This document shows, piece by piece, positions 47,059 to 58,399 of a stretch of 64,000 nt of DNA. Each line of letters opens with the position of its first letter. Position 1 is the stretch's first letter. The translations under genes were made by a program, and so were the position numbers. This DNA is from Pagrus major (lineage: Eukaryota > Chordata > Actinopteri > Spariformes > Sparidae). Location: contig NC_133218.1 of assembly GCF_040436345.1 (NCBI RefSeq), positions 20,572,070 through 20,636,069 on the forward strand, given 5' to 3'. The notes under the pieces are model-generated. The model was not told where the DNA came from and did no database searches. It saw only the letters and a list, made by a program, of their open reading frames with translations.

Positions 47059-50000
47059 CTATATGAGGAGGTGACTGTGCATATACATCTGGGAACGGGT
47101 CAGAGAGACGGAGAGGCAGACAGATGAGGATTTACATGTAGCTTCTGCTCTGCGTGATAACTCTCCTTTGTTCCCCCTCATCTACGTCTTCTTTTCTACG
47201 TCCTGCCAGCCGTGCGCCTCATTTTGCCAGCTGAGAGCTCAGCCTCAGGCTGCAACGTTACAACATCAGATCAGACTTTCTTTTGTCATTCCTCTTTCAG
47301 ATGAGCTCAGTTAGCGGGCTCCGTCAGACATGATATCATTCATTTTAATATGAGGTACACTGTTGATATGCTGGCACGAAATAGAGTTCTGCAGGAGACC
47401 AAAACTTCTCCTGTGTTTTCAAGATCAGACCTGACTGAACCGGAATATGAGACCTGAGCACAACCTGAGACTTTTTAATTTGATCTAATACTGACTTTTA
47501 GCTCGTCAGGTAATGTGACACAGAAGCTGTACTTTCTCCCTTTCCTTCTTGCTGCTCAGCACTGCCAATTTACTTGCAACACATCTTATGCAGATACTTG
47601 GCACAGTTAGAGATAAAAAGATGGATTTCTTAAAGAGGCACTATGTAGTTTTGGAGAAGAAATTTAAACTCTAATATTTACAATAATAGTGAGGTAATAA
47701 TACAAACTCACTCTTTTTCCATTACTGAATAAACAGATGTTCTCAGAGGAAAAAAGGATCCCCAGAACACTGTCTGAAGCTAGAAAGTTGGCAGGGTCCG
47801 CCATATATAAACAAAGTAAAACAATATCAATAGTTTGATTATTTAGTTTATTAAGGCATAACAAATCAGTCAAAGCAGATCCTTCTCTTCTGATCAAAAT
47901 GTCCTCCCAAAAACTACATAGTGCACCTTTAATGAATTACATGTTTAAATAATAAAAACCTAGTTTGGTTTTAGAGTTCTACTACCTGACCTGAACACAC
48001 CAAGTCCCACCAGAGTATAAGGTCACTCTATCAAAACAAAAAATCAAACATATAAATCTCATTAAAAAATCACATTAAGGGAATTGATTTGTTACAGTGA
48101 TGGTAACCAATAACCATCAATATGTCATAAACACATTTAAATAGCATAGAAGGAAGAAAAAAGCCTCCGTCCCACTGTCAGAGGATGTTCACAATGACTG
48201 CACTTACATAAATAAGCTCCCCGACCAAACACCTGCAGCCTCACCCAGCACCAATTAGCTCATCAGGCTTTTAATTACTCTGTTAATTGCATACAGGCAG
48301 CATGAAGGGCAGCCTGGGAATAGGGCAAGGGGGGCCTCCTGAGGACCCAGCCTGACAAGCCTGACAAACAAAGAGGAGGTTTTCTACCAACAGCAGCCAC
48401 AACAGAGCGGCTCTGGAGGTTGGGAGGAGAAGCAAAAACAGGAGACAACAGCTCCAAGTGCCTCATCAGCAGCACTGTAGCGCCGAGTGACATCACTTCC
48501 TGTTCTGATCAGTTAGGCATGGAGACTGTGAGCGGGGTGATGAGAGGAGGCTGGGGAAAGCAGGAGAAGCAGTTGAGGGGAGAAAGGAGTAAAGAGAGTT
48601 GTGTGTGCATGTGTGAGCGGCTACACTACATCTGGATTAGCTCGTATTGGTCATAGGAGGGGAGCGGGGGGTGGGTTGGCGTTGGAGGGGCGGGTGAGAG
48701 GAGCAAGCGTGGGAATGTCCCACTGTTAAGTTTAGGGCATGTGGGCTTACTGTATTTGTGGGAGAGTTAGGCCGGAGTCTCCACAGAGTGACCTGTCCGT
48801 CGTAGAGCTCTGCGATAACACAAACATCCTCTTAACTGCACGCACTCACACATTCAAGAGGGAGGCTGCTGACATGAGAAAGGCAACACAGGCGTGAGAA
48901 CTTCTGTATTTGTTTTCACCTCGTGTTGTTTGGCATTTATTCCTCATCCTTATCAAATGTCTGTATCTATTGATCTTTTTTAGTGTATCAGTCTGGCCGC
49001 CTGTGTGTCTCTCTCCCTCGCAGCAGATGTCCTCCCTCCATTTCTTCCAGGAGCAGTGTTTGAGGAGGTGTATCCAGGAAACAGTGGCCGGCGCTCACTT
49101 CCTGTGTGACAGGTGTGCGATGGAGGCCTGACAGCTGCTGTCCTGCTCTCTCTTTCCCTCTCTGTATTCCTCTCTCCTGTTTCTCCCTCTTTCCAGCCAG
49201 CTGCAGCAGAGAGCAGCTCTGTTTGTTCTTACGTCACCGTTGCTGCCTGCTGATTTATGGAGCACAAAAGACTTAGATTTGACCCTGGCAACACACACAC
49301 ATGCACACACAGACGCACACACCACGGCAACTGCAGCATCTCCGTCCTTCCTCCTCATAAGCCCGGAGTCTTTACATGTGTGTGAATTGTGGCTGCCTAT
49401 TTTCCTCCTGGTGTCTCTCGCTCTTATGCTTTGTGCACTGCTAAAAAACTGACACTGAGCTGTCACTTACAGCTAAGATAGAAAAACAAACAGGAGATTA
49501 GGCATTCTCCTGCTTGATGTCATGTATTTCATTTCATTCAGTGTTAAATGTCTGCTCCGTCACTGTGGAGCTGTCAGCACTGACAAAACTGTCTGTAGTC
49601 TGAACCGCTCCCCAGCCTGCCAGCACTCTAATGCCTCTTCATTTGGCCCACAGGCACAGTAACAATAGCTCCTGACATTAGCCAGGCATGGATAGGGTGT
49701 TTTGTATTATCCTGGACCCCATAGGTGCCACACATGCACACACATCGACACACACAAATCACTGGGAAACAGAATGTGGCGGAGAAGGGGGGGGGGGGGC
49801 ATTCATGTGACAGGTTAGAGAGAAGCTTTGACAGTTTCTCCATTTAGCCTAAAGCCAGCTCATGCTGGAAGCCGCTGAAATAAATACCAGCTACTCCTCT
49901 GGGACTCGAGCCGACTACGGGACGCCATCACAAAAACAGAGCGAGCGGGCGAAGAAAGGGAGGGACTGCAGTGACAGTAACATGCTGATTAAGTGAGCTA

Positions 50001-53000
50001 ATTGGCAAATCAAGATGACCCGCTGATTAATGTTCAAATTAATGGTCAAAGTTAGTGGACAGCAAAATGTGGCTCTTTATAAAGGAACTTTTCTGAGGAA
50101 AATCATAAGATTGGAATACGTCAGTGTAGGAGCATTTTTATTCATTCCAAAGTTTACTACGTTGACATTGCTAGTAATTAAGTGGCAAATAAGTGATCAT
50201 TTAAACAGCAAAGTTGAAACTCAGAACTCAGACTCCGAGGATTACATTTTTTGAGTAAATTTTTTTGTTTTTCTGAGACATTTGACAGATTAATAGTGTG
50301 TTGCATGGCAGTTTGTTTGATCCTTATTAGTTTTTGTATTTTGTAATATCATGAAATATATTTGTTGTAGGATGAGATTTTCTAATGTCAGGGGCTACAT
50401 GATTTAAGGTGGGATAATGTAAGAATTTTGGTTGAAAACATTTAAAACTTTACTAAAATTTACAGAATAACAGTTTTGGCGTTATGATGTCTATGTATTG
50501 TAACAAAGTGTGAGTAGCATACTAAACACCTAGCCCCATCCCGTCCGAGTCCAAAGCTCCTGTGCTAGCAGTATAAACCGGACCATGGATCTAGTTGGAT
50601 CTTTAATTAAAACCTGGATACAGCGTTGGACACAAAGCCCCCTTAATTCTTACACACACATTATTTGTCTACCGTTTTACAGACGCTTCTTTCACAATGT
50701 AAGCTTATTGGAAAAAGTCTTTTTGGGCTCCAGTGCATCATGAGACGTTGTAATTACATGGTTTGGCCACTACGAAAGTTGGCTTCAAAGCCTGGTGCTC
50801 CTCCTTGGGGCTTGGTCTGTACTGCTAACTGAGCTAACTAGCTACAGTTGGCAGCAGTTAGCTGTAACTTTGCTGATGTGTTGCCCCCTATGTGTTACTG
50901 TAAGTATAAATTCCACAAATGTCCTATTCTTACATATTGCACCTTTAAACCTGATATTGCTACTAAAGTTTTCAGTGGCTGATCCTGCATAATGCAAGCG
51001 TACAGATGTGCGCAGAGACCTCTTCAAAAATGATAACTCCCAGAGGTCAGAGCACATCACTAATAGGATGATCTTTCTCTGAGGTAGCACTTGAAAGATG
51101 GAGTGGAAGCCTTCAAACACACCCCGCTGAGGCTCCTGGTGACTTTAAATGCCAGCTGATAACTCGCTCCTCAAAGTGACCACTGCTCTTTGACACATCA
51201 GTAAGATCTCTGACCTCCCTCTCTCTGCACTCTGAATAAATACCCCTCAGAAGCTAATATGTCCATTTCTTAGTGAAATTAGTGCTTAACACAAGCACTG
51301 CTTTTATCTGAATTGGTAGAGTTTGTTTGCATGTGTGTGTGGAGAGAGAGAGAGAGAGAGAGAGAGGCAGAGAGGGAGAGGAAGGAAGGCTGGAGCCGAG
51401 ATTAAGGTCTGTACAACTAACTGGTAACACAACGGCACTCAATGGCTCAGCCTCCCATTTGAAGAGAGACGGAACCATCTGTGTGGCACAGGATCTGTTT
51501 CCAGGAGATAACGGCTTTTTTAATTTCACAAATACTGTACAGAGGGAGAGAGAGAGAGAAAGAGAGAGCGAGCGTGAGAGACGTGCCTTCCTTCCCAATC
51601 TAAATCTCTGCATGCATGCTCCTCCGCTGCAGCACTTCCTCAGACGTCCAGAGAGGACTGCTTTGGAGTGGAGGCCTTAATAAGTTCAGTCTGTGTTCCT
51701 TTGTGCTTGTTTACTCCCTGCCTGTGATAAAGGCCTCGGCGTGGGGGCACAAGGAAAGGGAGGGGTTCATTATATCAGGTAGCGGCGGCGATATGAACTT
51801 CCCATTTTCTCTGTTGGCCTGTCCGTTTGGCTTGATTAAAACAGAGCTCAGCGCTACTGTAGATTAGCCCAGCTGTTTCCTGTGTCTGACTCTGATCTGA
51901 ACACACTTCCTAAACACAGAGTGGAGGGGGTGGGAGGTGAGAGGGTGCTGCAGGCAGAGTGGGACGGGGAAGAGAAGTGGGTCAGCAGAAGGTCAGAGGT
52001 CCATGGGTAAGCGAGGAAGTAAAAGGTGAGGAGGTAGAGCAGGAGGTGAAATAGGCACAAGACGAGGAAGGGAGGAGAAAGAGTTGTTTTCTCGGGTGTA
52101 GCTGTCAACGATTCAGCCCTACGTACGGTACATGTGAATCATCAGTGTTGTGACATTTGTTTGCAACTACATTCACGATTGAGCTTGTCTGCGCACTGGA
52201 AATGTGCCTCTCTTTTGAAATGTGTAATTGAGGGCGCTATTTGTCAGTGCTGCTGTATACGTTGACGTAATTTTAGTAAGATGAAGTCAATTCAACAAAT
52301 AATTTCCGCCATCAATGTCACAGACAAGGTGCATTTCACCTGCTCTGCATGCATGGAAATCTGTAAAGAAGACATCTGATAATTCAAGTGCAAAACAGTA
52401 TAGCAGGGAATAAATGGTGTGTGTGTGTGTGTGTGTGTGTGTAACTATATGTTTTTCTTGGGAATCTGAGCGGACATGTGCACATGTAGGGGAGCAAAGG
52501 AGAAAAAGAGAGAAAGAGTGATATTTCACACACACATTTGGGGTTTTACTTGGCCTCCACCCTCTGCCTCTGCTCCCACGCTGTGGCGTCAGCGGGCCAG
52601 CCATCCAGCGAGTGTGTTTCTCATTCCATCAGATGTTGGGAAGCTGTTCGCTTCTCCGCTCTAGTCTCTGACATTCTCCATCTCCCCTGAGAGGCTGGGC
52701 AGCCTTGTCACAGTAATGTCAAACACATGTGGAACAGACCAGGGCAGACACACACACACACAGGACGGAGGACGGGGCAGGAGGCGGCCAGAACCACACT
52801 GGTCTTTCCCACTGTGTATTAGGATAAACAGCAGTGAAACCATAGAGATGCAGCGCCGGGAAAGTCACTTCATCACTCATTTGCTCCCCTATTATTTCAC
52901 AAAAACACACACATTTACACACTGATCTCTTTAAACTCACTTTAACTGTACAGTAAGTACTCAGTGCTGCAAAACATTAATGGCAATTTGTCGCCCTGAA

Positions 53001-56000
53001 CATAGAAAACACCAAAGAAGTCCTACCAAACGTCAAATAACCTTCATAACTCTCTTCGACGCTTCACTGTCTCCTCTTTAAAAACCATCCTAATTCAGTG
53101 GTCTGCCATTTATCACTTCTATCACGAACTCACACACATGCAGGGCACCGAAAACCACTCATATTACCAACAATTATGGCTCCTCAGTTACTGCAGTTTT
53201 CATCATTCTGTAGCTATTTGTTCTCAGACAGAGGCTCTACTTTTCTCTCTTATTTTGAAACTGTCTGATCAGTTGGAGCCTAATGGTCTCACCCTGGAGG
53301 CAAAGCTGTGCGACTGCCTACAAGAGAAAAAACAGACCCCAACTCTTGAATGACACAAATAAATAAACAAGTTGGAACAAAGAAACATATACAACAGTTA
53401 AGATTGCTCGTTGAAGCACAGTTACAGATGTCAAAAGGGACAAATGTGAACTCTGTGCACAAATCACCTCGATTTGAGTCATTTGTTGTACTGTTTGTAT
53501 AAGAATAGAGTGTTATTGGGGGGGAGGGGTATTAGGTTCATTTCCTTAATATATATACACAGAGGCTCTGTTTAGGACTCACACACAAACATTAAAAATA
53601 AATAGGCCACACACGAACTGTGTGGTGATGTAAAAGAATATGCTCTACAGCAATGGCTTCCAACTTTGGGGTCAAGTTCCCATAAGTGGTCTGAGGGGTC
53701 ATGAAAGGTAGAAGAAGAAGAAGAAGAAGTCAAACTACCTTTTCTTTAATATTAATGTTTGTGCTGCTCACAACTAACATATTATGACTGTTTGTAGGTA
53801 GCTTCTGCTCCTTTTCTTATTATATCAGATATAACACTGTATACATCTGTTTGTTGTCGACTTCCAGGAAGCCCACACATACACACGCAGCCATATAAAC
53901 ACACACAGCCTGATGTCTTTGGCTTGTGTCGACCGCTTTGCCTTGTCTTGTTTGTGATGGCCCAGGTGTCTGTGTTGTGCTGACCACCTGACCGGCCTCG
54001 CTGTGCCGCTCGCAGCTCCCGCCCACCCAAGGCCATCTGCTCCGCTCATTAATTAGGAGACAGCCAGTTTCACCTGCACTGCCCGCATTTAGATTACAAT
54101 AATTACCACACACACACACACACAGACGGAGCACACTCAACAAGCCCACACACTCATACAGTAAACACATAAACACAGCATCCATAGACCTGCACCAGAC
54201 ACAGAAGACTAATGACTTTCACCAACTCCTGCCTGCATTTTTTTTCTGTCTAACGCCTCTAGTTAACATTGGCACATGCAGGAGTACAGAAAATATTGTG
54301 TCTTTGATACCTTAATGGTAAAACATTAGTCATGATGTGCCTGAAATAGCAGCAATGAATCACAGAATGAAAAAAACAAGAAGACAAAAACCCATCATGG
54401 AGCAAAGGGAAGTAAAGTGTGTGAGTGTTGGCGCTGACTCTCTGCTGGTTTCCTTAAAAGAAAACAGGTAGCCTGGCTTTCTTTTAAAGTCCTTTGGTAT
54501 GTTTGCCTCTGTGTATAAAACAGGAGACATCCCATCCATGCACCTGTGGTGGATGGGAATTGAATAAACACTCGGCAGGCCGAGGGTCATAATGAATGGC
54601 CTGCCTTTTTAAGAGAGCTACTTAATGATGAAGTGGGGACACCTGCCATAGCAGGCGGCTGGCCGGGCCCAGCTGAGAGACGGGGCGGCCAGCGTTTGGA
54701 GAGAGGGAGGCGGGGATGCTCGCCTGGTGGTGGTGGTGGTGATGGAGGTATAATGTGCGGTGAGGCAGGGTGTCTGCACTGCGGTTTCACCTCTGCAACC
54801 TCCCATCCATTGTTGGAGACTATTATCAGCTGTTCAATTATTCAGATGATATTTACCAGGGCCAATTATACAGGGCCGCGTCCTGCAGAGAAAATGGCCT
54901 GAGTGTTTTACTGTTGCACTCACAGGCAGGAGAGTGCGCTGCTGAGGCTGTTCAAGTGGGGGTAGAAACCTTTGGCTGCACTTGTTTCTTCTCAGGGAGT
55001 GTCCCCATGAAAGTCACAAGGGTTGCTGTAAATTATACACCATGATTTCAGCTTTTGTGCTCACTTTTCTGTTGTGTTTATTCAATTTGGTTGCCATAGT
55101 ATTCCTGTTAAACACTCCCCCTGCCTCCTTCTTCAATGTCTCCACAAGTTGATATCCCTACACTGACAGATCTGTCTTCAAGTCTCATTTTTTTCTGGTG
55201 ATGCACTATAGTATCATCAACGAAAAGGTGGAGGCACCGTGGAGTTCACTTCAGGGTAAATGTCTACATTTATCCCTTCGCACCCATCACCTCCATGCAG
55301 TCCAGATGGACACCAAGTTCATAGAGATTTTGTGTCATCACTTTGTCTGAGCATCACTTTGATGTGCATCACAGACTGATGGGGCGAACTCATAAACCCT
55401 CCAAGTGTCTTTCTCACCACATTTCCTACTACTTTAAAGTAACAACAAACAGGTGAATAAAAAGAGATATGTGAGGTAATAATAATAATTATAATAGATA
55501 ATAATAAATGCACGTTCCTTGGCAGAGTTTGCTATCTTTATATCTAGCATAAGCAACAATTAAATAATAAGAAATGTGCTTTTTCACTTGCAGAGAACCC
55601 TTTTTTTCTTTCCCTTTATTTAATATCCTAAACCGTCTGAAGACAAATGAATATGTTAAATTAAAGTGGGCATAATAGAACAAAAAATAAAAAGAAAGAA
55701 AGAAATAAGCTTTGATATAGAGACAGAAGCCTGGTTTGTCTTCACCTTCACATTAACACGCCGCTCTAACAGCTGCAAACAGCATGTTGACCAGAATGTG
55801 AGTTTAAACTTGAATAAATTCAGCAGTTGAAGTCTTTAAATATGAAAAACAAAAATCCTTTTTGATCTCTTAAGCCCTGAACAAAAAAAAATGCATTTCA
55901 AGAACACTTCACTCCAATAACAAATTAAACATTTCTCCCATTATTTGCTTCAAAACAGCCCAGTTTGCAGGTTGCACTTACTTTGTGAAGGTCGAGGTCA

Positions 56001-56595
56001 GGCTGAGGTAATTGTAGCGGTGATAATCCACACCGAGTAGCTTCTGAAACAGCTTTTATATCGTCTCAATCCTCATTATTTGGATAAAACAGGGGTAAAG
56101 CCTTTTGCTTAATAGTGCGGGGAACCACTCAGGTGTTATCCCCTCCTTTTTTTTTTTGTTTTTTTGTTTTTTGTTCTTGAAATCTTGAGAGGAAAGAGAG
56201 GCAGGAGCCACAGTCTGACACAAAAGAAGATGTTTAACTTTCCTTTGGGAGTTCAAAAAGGGGTCTTGACTTTCCAGGTTCAACAAATGATGAGGTATTT
56301 CTCTTCTCGCTTATATCGGAAGGAAAAGGAGGAAATAAAATCAAAGCCAGGGCTCTTGGGTCCTTAAGCACACTGATGTCTTTGGTTTGGCAGTCTGTGT
56401 TGTGTTTTGTGTAGATGTGAAAACAATCACAACTTGTCCCGGTCGTGTAAATCCGCTCTCTTGCTCATTTTGACCATCCCGGACAAAAATTAAAAAAATT
56501 AAAAGAGAGAGAGAGAGAGAAATAAAGGAGCAAAAATACAGTCTTAACCGCAGAAACAGACAAAACTATTCACCGGTTTTTGATGTTAACCACAT
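28129..56595 (-). CDS. cbfa2t3: CBFA2T3 / ETO2 / MTG16 transcriptional corepressor
   Basis: Nuclear ETO-family corepressor that joins TAL1/GATA complexes and recruits NCoR/HDAC in blood cells. Coding exons in transcript order: 56574-56595, 41212-41367, 38450-38691, 38010-38099, 37137-37318, 34199-34482, 33452-33534, 32084-32369, 31581-31649, 29004-29194, 28129-28509. They sum to 1986 nt, 661 residues; human MTG16 has 653. Domains: Pro-rich N-terminus with [22 protein letters not shown]1/TAFH (~100-195, [20 protein letters not shown]); NHR2 (from 354, [19 protein letters not shown]); NHR3 (~465-535, [19 protein letters not shown]); NHR4/MYND zinc finger with C537/C540, C548/C551, C557/C561 and H569/C573. 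The Pro-rich block fits CBFA2T3 better than RUNX1T1 or CBFA2T2, and synteny agrees. All exons but the first are secure; the first exon and the donor at 32082-32083 are inferences. Confidence 0.93.
29195..29230. repeat. (GA)n/(CT)n run serving as splice-acceptor pyrimidine tract
   Basis: On the minus strand a pure (CT) run of about 16 units leads directly into the AG at 29195-29196 before the NHR3 exon of CBFA2T3. The polypyrimidine tract of that acceptor is thus a microsatellite. Confidence 0.85.
29969..29993. repeat. (CA)n microsatellite in a CBFA2T3 intron
   Basis: About 12 CA units in the 2.4-kb intron between the NHR3 exon and the preceding 69-nt exon. Confidence 0.8.
30430..30730. promoter_or_regulatory. 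Candidate conserved noncoding element in a CBFA2T3 intron
   Basis: About 300 bp with no frame or simple repeat, rich in homeobox-type ATTA/TAAT sites (TTAATTAATTCTTATCAAGG, GCAATTAGCACTTAATGG) plus a GATA site in the CTTATCA. The complexity is higher than the surrounding pyrimidine-rich DNA. This is a guess by texture; no alignment was made. Confidence 0.25.
32083..32110. repeat. Tetranucleotide repeat spanning a CBFA2T3 splice donor
   Basis: Plus strand reads CTGTCTGTCTGCCTGTCTGCC, which on the minus strand is a GACA/GGCA repeat. It encodes the end of the NHR2 exon (AERQTGRQT) and runs up to the GTAGAC donor. The following exon needs one leftover base, and only this donor provides it in frame. 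Confidence 0.6.
35096..35568. mobile_element. Fold-back repeat family A, copy 4 (CBFA2T3 intron)
   Basis: The left part holds CACAAAACATTTCGGGAGCT and AACAGCTGAAGTAGATGGGG. The right part has the same core inverted (CAGTTGTTTAGGAGAATGCT, GCTCCAGAAATGTTTTGTGG) and ends GGGTGAACTTTTCCTTTAA. The left terminus is eroded. Confidence 0.75.
38190..38292. repeat. Fragment with repeated AAGATAA/TTATCTT palindromes
   Basis: TTATCTTGTTCGC (38198) is echoed inversely by GCGAGCAAGATAA (38229), then by GTTATCTTTTGTGCACAAGATAA (38260). The texture recalls the subterminal CGAGATAA units of the 811-bp element at 20976 and may be a relic of a related element. It sits between two CBFA2T3 NHR1 exons. Confidence 0.45.
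39760..39860 (+). mobile_element. LINE/SINE 3' tail
   Basis: GTAAAGCACTTTGTAACATT ... AAGTGCCATATAAATAAAATGTATTATC matches the shared 3' tail of many fish LINEs and their SINE partners. The rest of the element is not recognisable upstream. Confidence 0.55.
40795..40895 (+). mobile_element. Retroposon 3' tail with decayed TATC/TTATC repeats
   Basis: GTAACAAGGGAATTTCCCAGTGAGGGATCAATAGTC followed by CATCTTATCTTGTCTAATC repeats is the layout of a common fish LINE 3' end (AATTTCCC...GGGATCAATAAAG with a short tandem tail). Confidence 0.5.
41694..41768. repeat. (CA)n microsatellite, about 37 units
   Basis: The longest uninterrupted CA run in the window, 330 bp upstream of the second CBFA2T3 coding exon in the large first intron. 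A length this great is usually highly polymorphic. Confidence 0.97.
42830..43114 (-). mobile_element. Teleost DNA-element-like repeat ending in GTTAGTTGCAGCCCT
   Basis: Read on the minus strand it opens AGGGCTGCAACTAACGTC, followed by ATCAATTACTGGGTTAGTC and AATAAAATGTCAAAAAATTG. This is the start of a very common fish repeat with ATCGATTAAT-type blocks. A second decayed relative lies at 59235-59335. Confidence 0.55.
43677..43791. repeat. (GGAGA)n pentanucleotide array, about 23 units
   Basis: About 115 bp of perfect pentamer, entirely purine on the plus strand. It gives long spurious frames on both strands. Confidence 0.97.
47632..47933. mobile_element. Fold-back repeat family B, copy 4 (CBFA2T3 intron 1)
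   Basis: Left end AAAGAGGCACTATGTAGTTT; right end AACTACATAGTGCACCTTTAA. It shares GTGAGGTAATAATACAAACTC and GAAGCTAGAAAG.TGGCAGGGTCCGCC with the 18.8-kb copy. Confidence 0.8.
54590..54900. promoter_or_regulatory. Candidate regulatory block in CBFA2T3 intron 1
   Basis: A GC-rich half followed by a compact cluster of sites: TTATCAGCTG at 54823-54832, which joins a GATA site to an E-box, then TCAATTATTCAGATGATATT. ETO2 itself works with TAL1/GATA1, so autoregulation would make sense. The spacing is not the canonical E-box/GATA composite. This is a texture-based suggestion only. Confidence 0.25.
56574..56595 (-). CDS. cbfa2t3: Proposed first coding exon of CBFA2T3 (MWLTSKT, then split Gly)
   Basis: ATG at 56593-56595 opens seven codons plus one base, then a GTGAAT donor at 56573. 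The leftover G joins GT of the next exon to give Gly8, and the frame continues SRVQKVGT into the conserved MPDSP at residue 17. An in-frame TGA lies ten codons upstream, so translation cannot begin earlier in this exon. Support is the exact phase fit and the promoter-like surroundings. If this exon is wrong, translation could start at Met17. Confidence 0.5.
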
Positions 56596-56694
56596 ATCCA
56601 CGCGTCTCCCGTGTAGAAACGATCAAGGTGCGGATCCTCTTGTCTGCAGGGTGCGTCTATTATTCCTCCTGTGACAACTTTAAAAACCTTCAGT

Positions 56695-56742
56695 TCACAG
56701 TTGAGCCACAGTCCGCGGTGTCAGGAACAAGTCCGTATGCAT
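56695..56742 (-). promoter_or_regulatory. Upstream ORF (15 codons) in the CBFA2T3 leader
   Basis: The only other ATG within about 150 nt upstream of the proposed start is at 56740-56742. It opens a 15-codon frame ending in TGA at 56695-56697, about 100 nt before the main ATG and not overlapping it. If the leader is unspliced here it could damp translation of the main frame. Confidence 0.45.
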
Positions 56743-57133
56743 CCGGTGAGATCAATTTCCCCCTTTTTCTTTAAATAAAAACACAGTTTCTCCACAGCCT
56801 GTGGCCGGTGTGCTGCTCTCCTACCACGCTCCTCTCTGTGGTCCTTCTCCTCCTCCTCCTCCTCCTCCGACGCGCCGATCCTCCGCCGACCTGCCGTCAG
56901 ATGGTGTCAGGAAACCTTCACTTTTCTCCCGATGAGAATCACAGTCAGCTGAGCATATTTTAACCTCTCTGTTCCTGTCAATGAGCAATTTTTCGGGTTT
57001 TCAGACTTGGTGTTTTGTCTTCACTGATGAGTGGAGCCCACACTGTGCGCAATAACCGCGGCTCTCTCCTCCTCCTCCTCTCTGTCCTCGCTGTAGCCTT
57101 CTGTCTGCGTTTAAACACCATCTGGAGCTCCTA

Positions 57134-57134
<1 letters not shown>

Positions 57135-57178
<44 letters not shown>

Positions 57179-57232
57179 CCTCCCTCCCTCTCTCTCCCTC
57201 CCTCCCTCCCTCTCTCTCTCTCTCCCCCCCCC
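57135..57232. repeat. 98-nt pure pyrimidine (CT / CCCT) tract
   Basis: CT repeats pass into CCCT repeats and back with no purine on the plus strand, followed by poly-C interrupted by single A and G to about 57255. On the CBFA2T3 strand this is a GA-rich tract ~540 bp before the proposed ATG. Confidence 0.95.
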
Positions 57233-58399
57233 ACCCCCCCACGCCCCCCCCCCCTCTTGAGCTGGCAGCTATTGTACAGGAATCCTCCTCCTAAATTGAA
57301 GAAGATCCAAGTTGAATCCTTCAGATTCTCATATATTGCTACAAAATTATTAGGATCAACGCCAGTGGAGGCTGAATACAACGATCTATATTGCACTTAA
57401 TAAGTGATCACTGGATGAAAAATGTCTTATTTCACAATAAAATACTAAGATGACACAAATTATGTGCAGCAAAGTGCAATTCCAAACATATTTAATCCTG
57501 TGTAATTATTTCACGAAACCAAAAACGGTCGGATCAAAAAGCAAAAGAGAGCTGAGAGAAATCCAACTGTGTTGCAGTCCCGCTGTCTGCCCGTGGGGGC
57601 CGCTGTTTCGTCATATCAGGACGACGAGGACCACAAGGAGAGCACAACTGAGTCCACAAGACTGCACACTTCAATTACTTTACTTAAGGACAGCTCTCTG
57701 GGAGCTGAAATAGGCTGCTGCCTGTTAAATAATGTTGTAAAGTTTTCTTTTGTGTTGTTGCCAGCTGGGTAGACTGATATATGTGTTCACCTTCAGGGGA
57801 AACACACATTGATCGACATCAGACTTAAAATGTTGCTCAAATACTGTTCAATTTAAGAGGAATTAAAAAGACATTATGAACTTATCAAAAGTAACATTTG
57901 TGTGAAGATGGCCATCTAAACAGAATGTAATGTTATTATTTAGAAAGGGGCAGCTAACATAAGTTTTGTTCGTGGAATGTGAACTATGGTGGGTAAAAGT
58001 GTATAATTTTTCTTGTACAATTGTTTCTGGAAATTAAACGCTGATAAACCAAATATGAATGAATGATCTATCAATAAGGTTCCATTTTTCTATTGCTCTA
58101 CATGTGCATCCTTGTCTTCTGTCAATGTACCGTGGTGTTATCCGACTTAATATTCACATTTTATTTTTGCTGCACCCGTATATCATATCTATTTGTCTGT
58201 TTTTAATTAATTAATATTTATTTATTTACTAACAGTTTGTAGCAATTTACAGGTATTAGAAGAGATATATTGCTCATTTTATAGGTTCATAATTTTATTA
58301 TTAATTTTATTTTATATTACTAGTAGAATAGGTTTACATGCTTTAGTGTTAAATAAAACACATCAATTTTCTTATACTGTCCAGTGTTGCAACACTGTA

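Larger units (their letters stand above)
41368..56573 (-). other. Large first intron of CBFA2T3
   Basis: A 15.2-kb interval with no convincing exon on either strand. It is rich in CA, GA and CT runs (for example 45466-45488, 47029-47056, 51340-51366, 52420-52441) and repeats listed separately. Unique-looking, motif-dense stretches lie near 48220-48300, 53960-54110 and 54590-54900. An alternative first exon like the one used by human MTG16a could lie here, but I could not find one. Confidence 0.55.
56596..57260 (-). promoter_or_regulatory. CBFA2T3 5' leader and promoter region
   Basis: CpG-richer than its surroundings, especially near 56860-56890 and 57050-57070. It contains a GAG-trinucleotide run on the minus strand (56848-56870) and the pyrimidine tract at 57135-57232. 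No TATA box is evident at a usable distance. The leader carries one upstream ORF. Confidence 0.45.
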
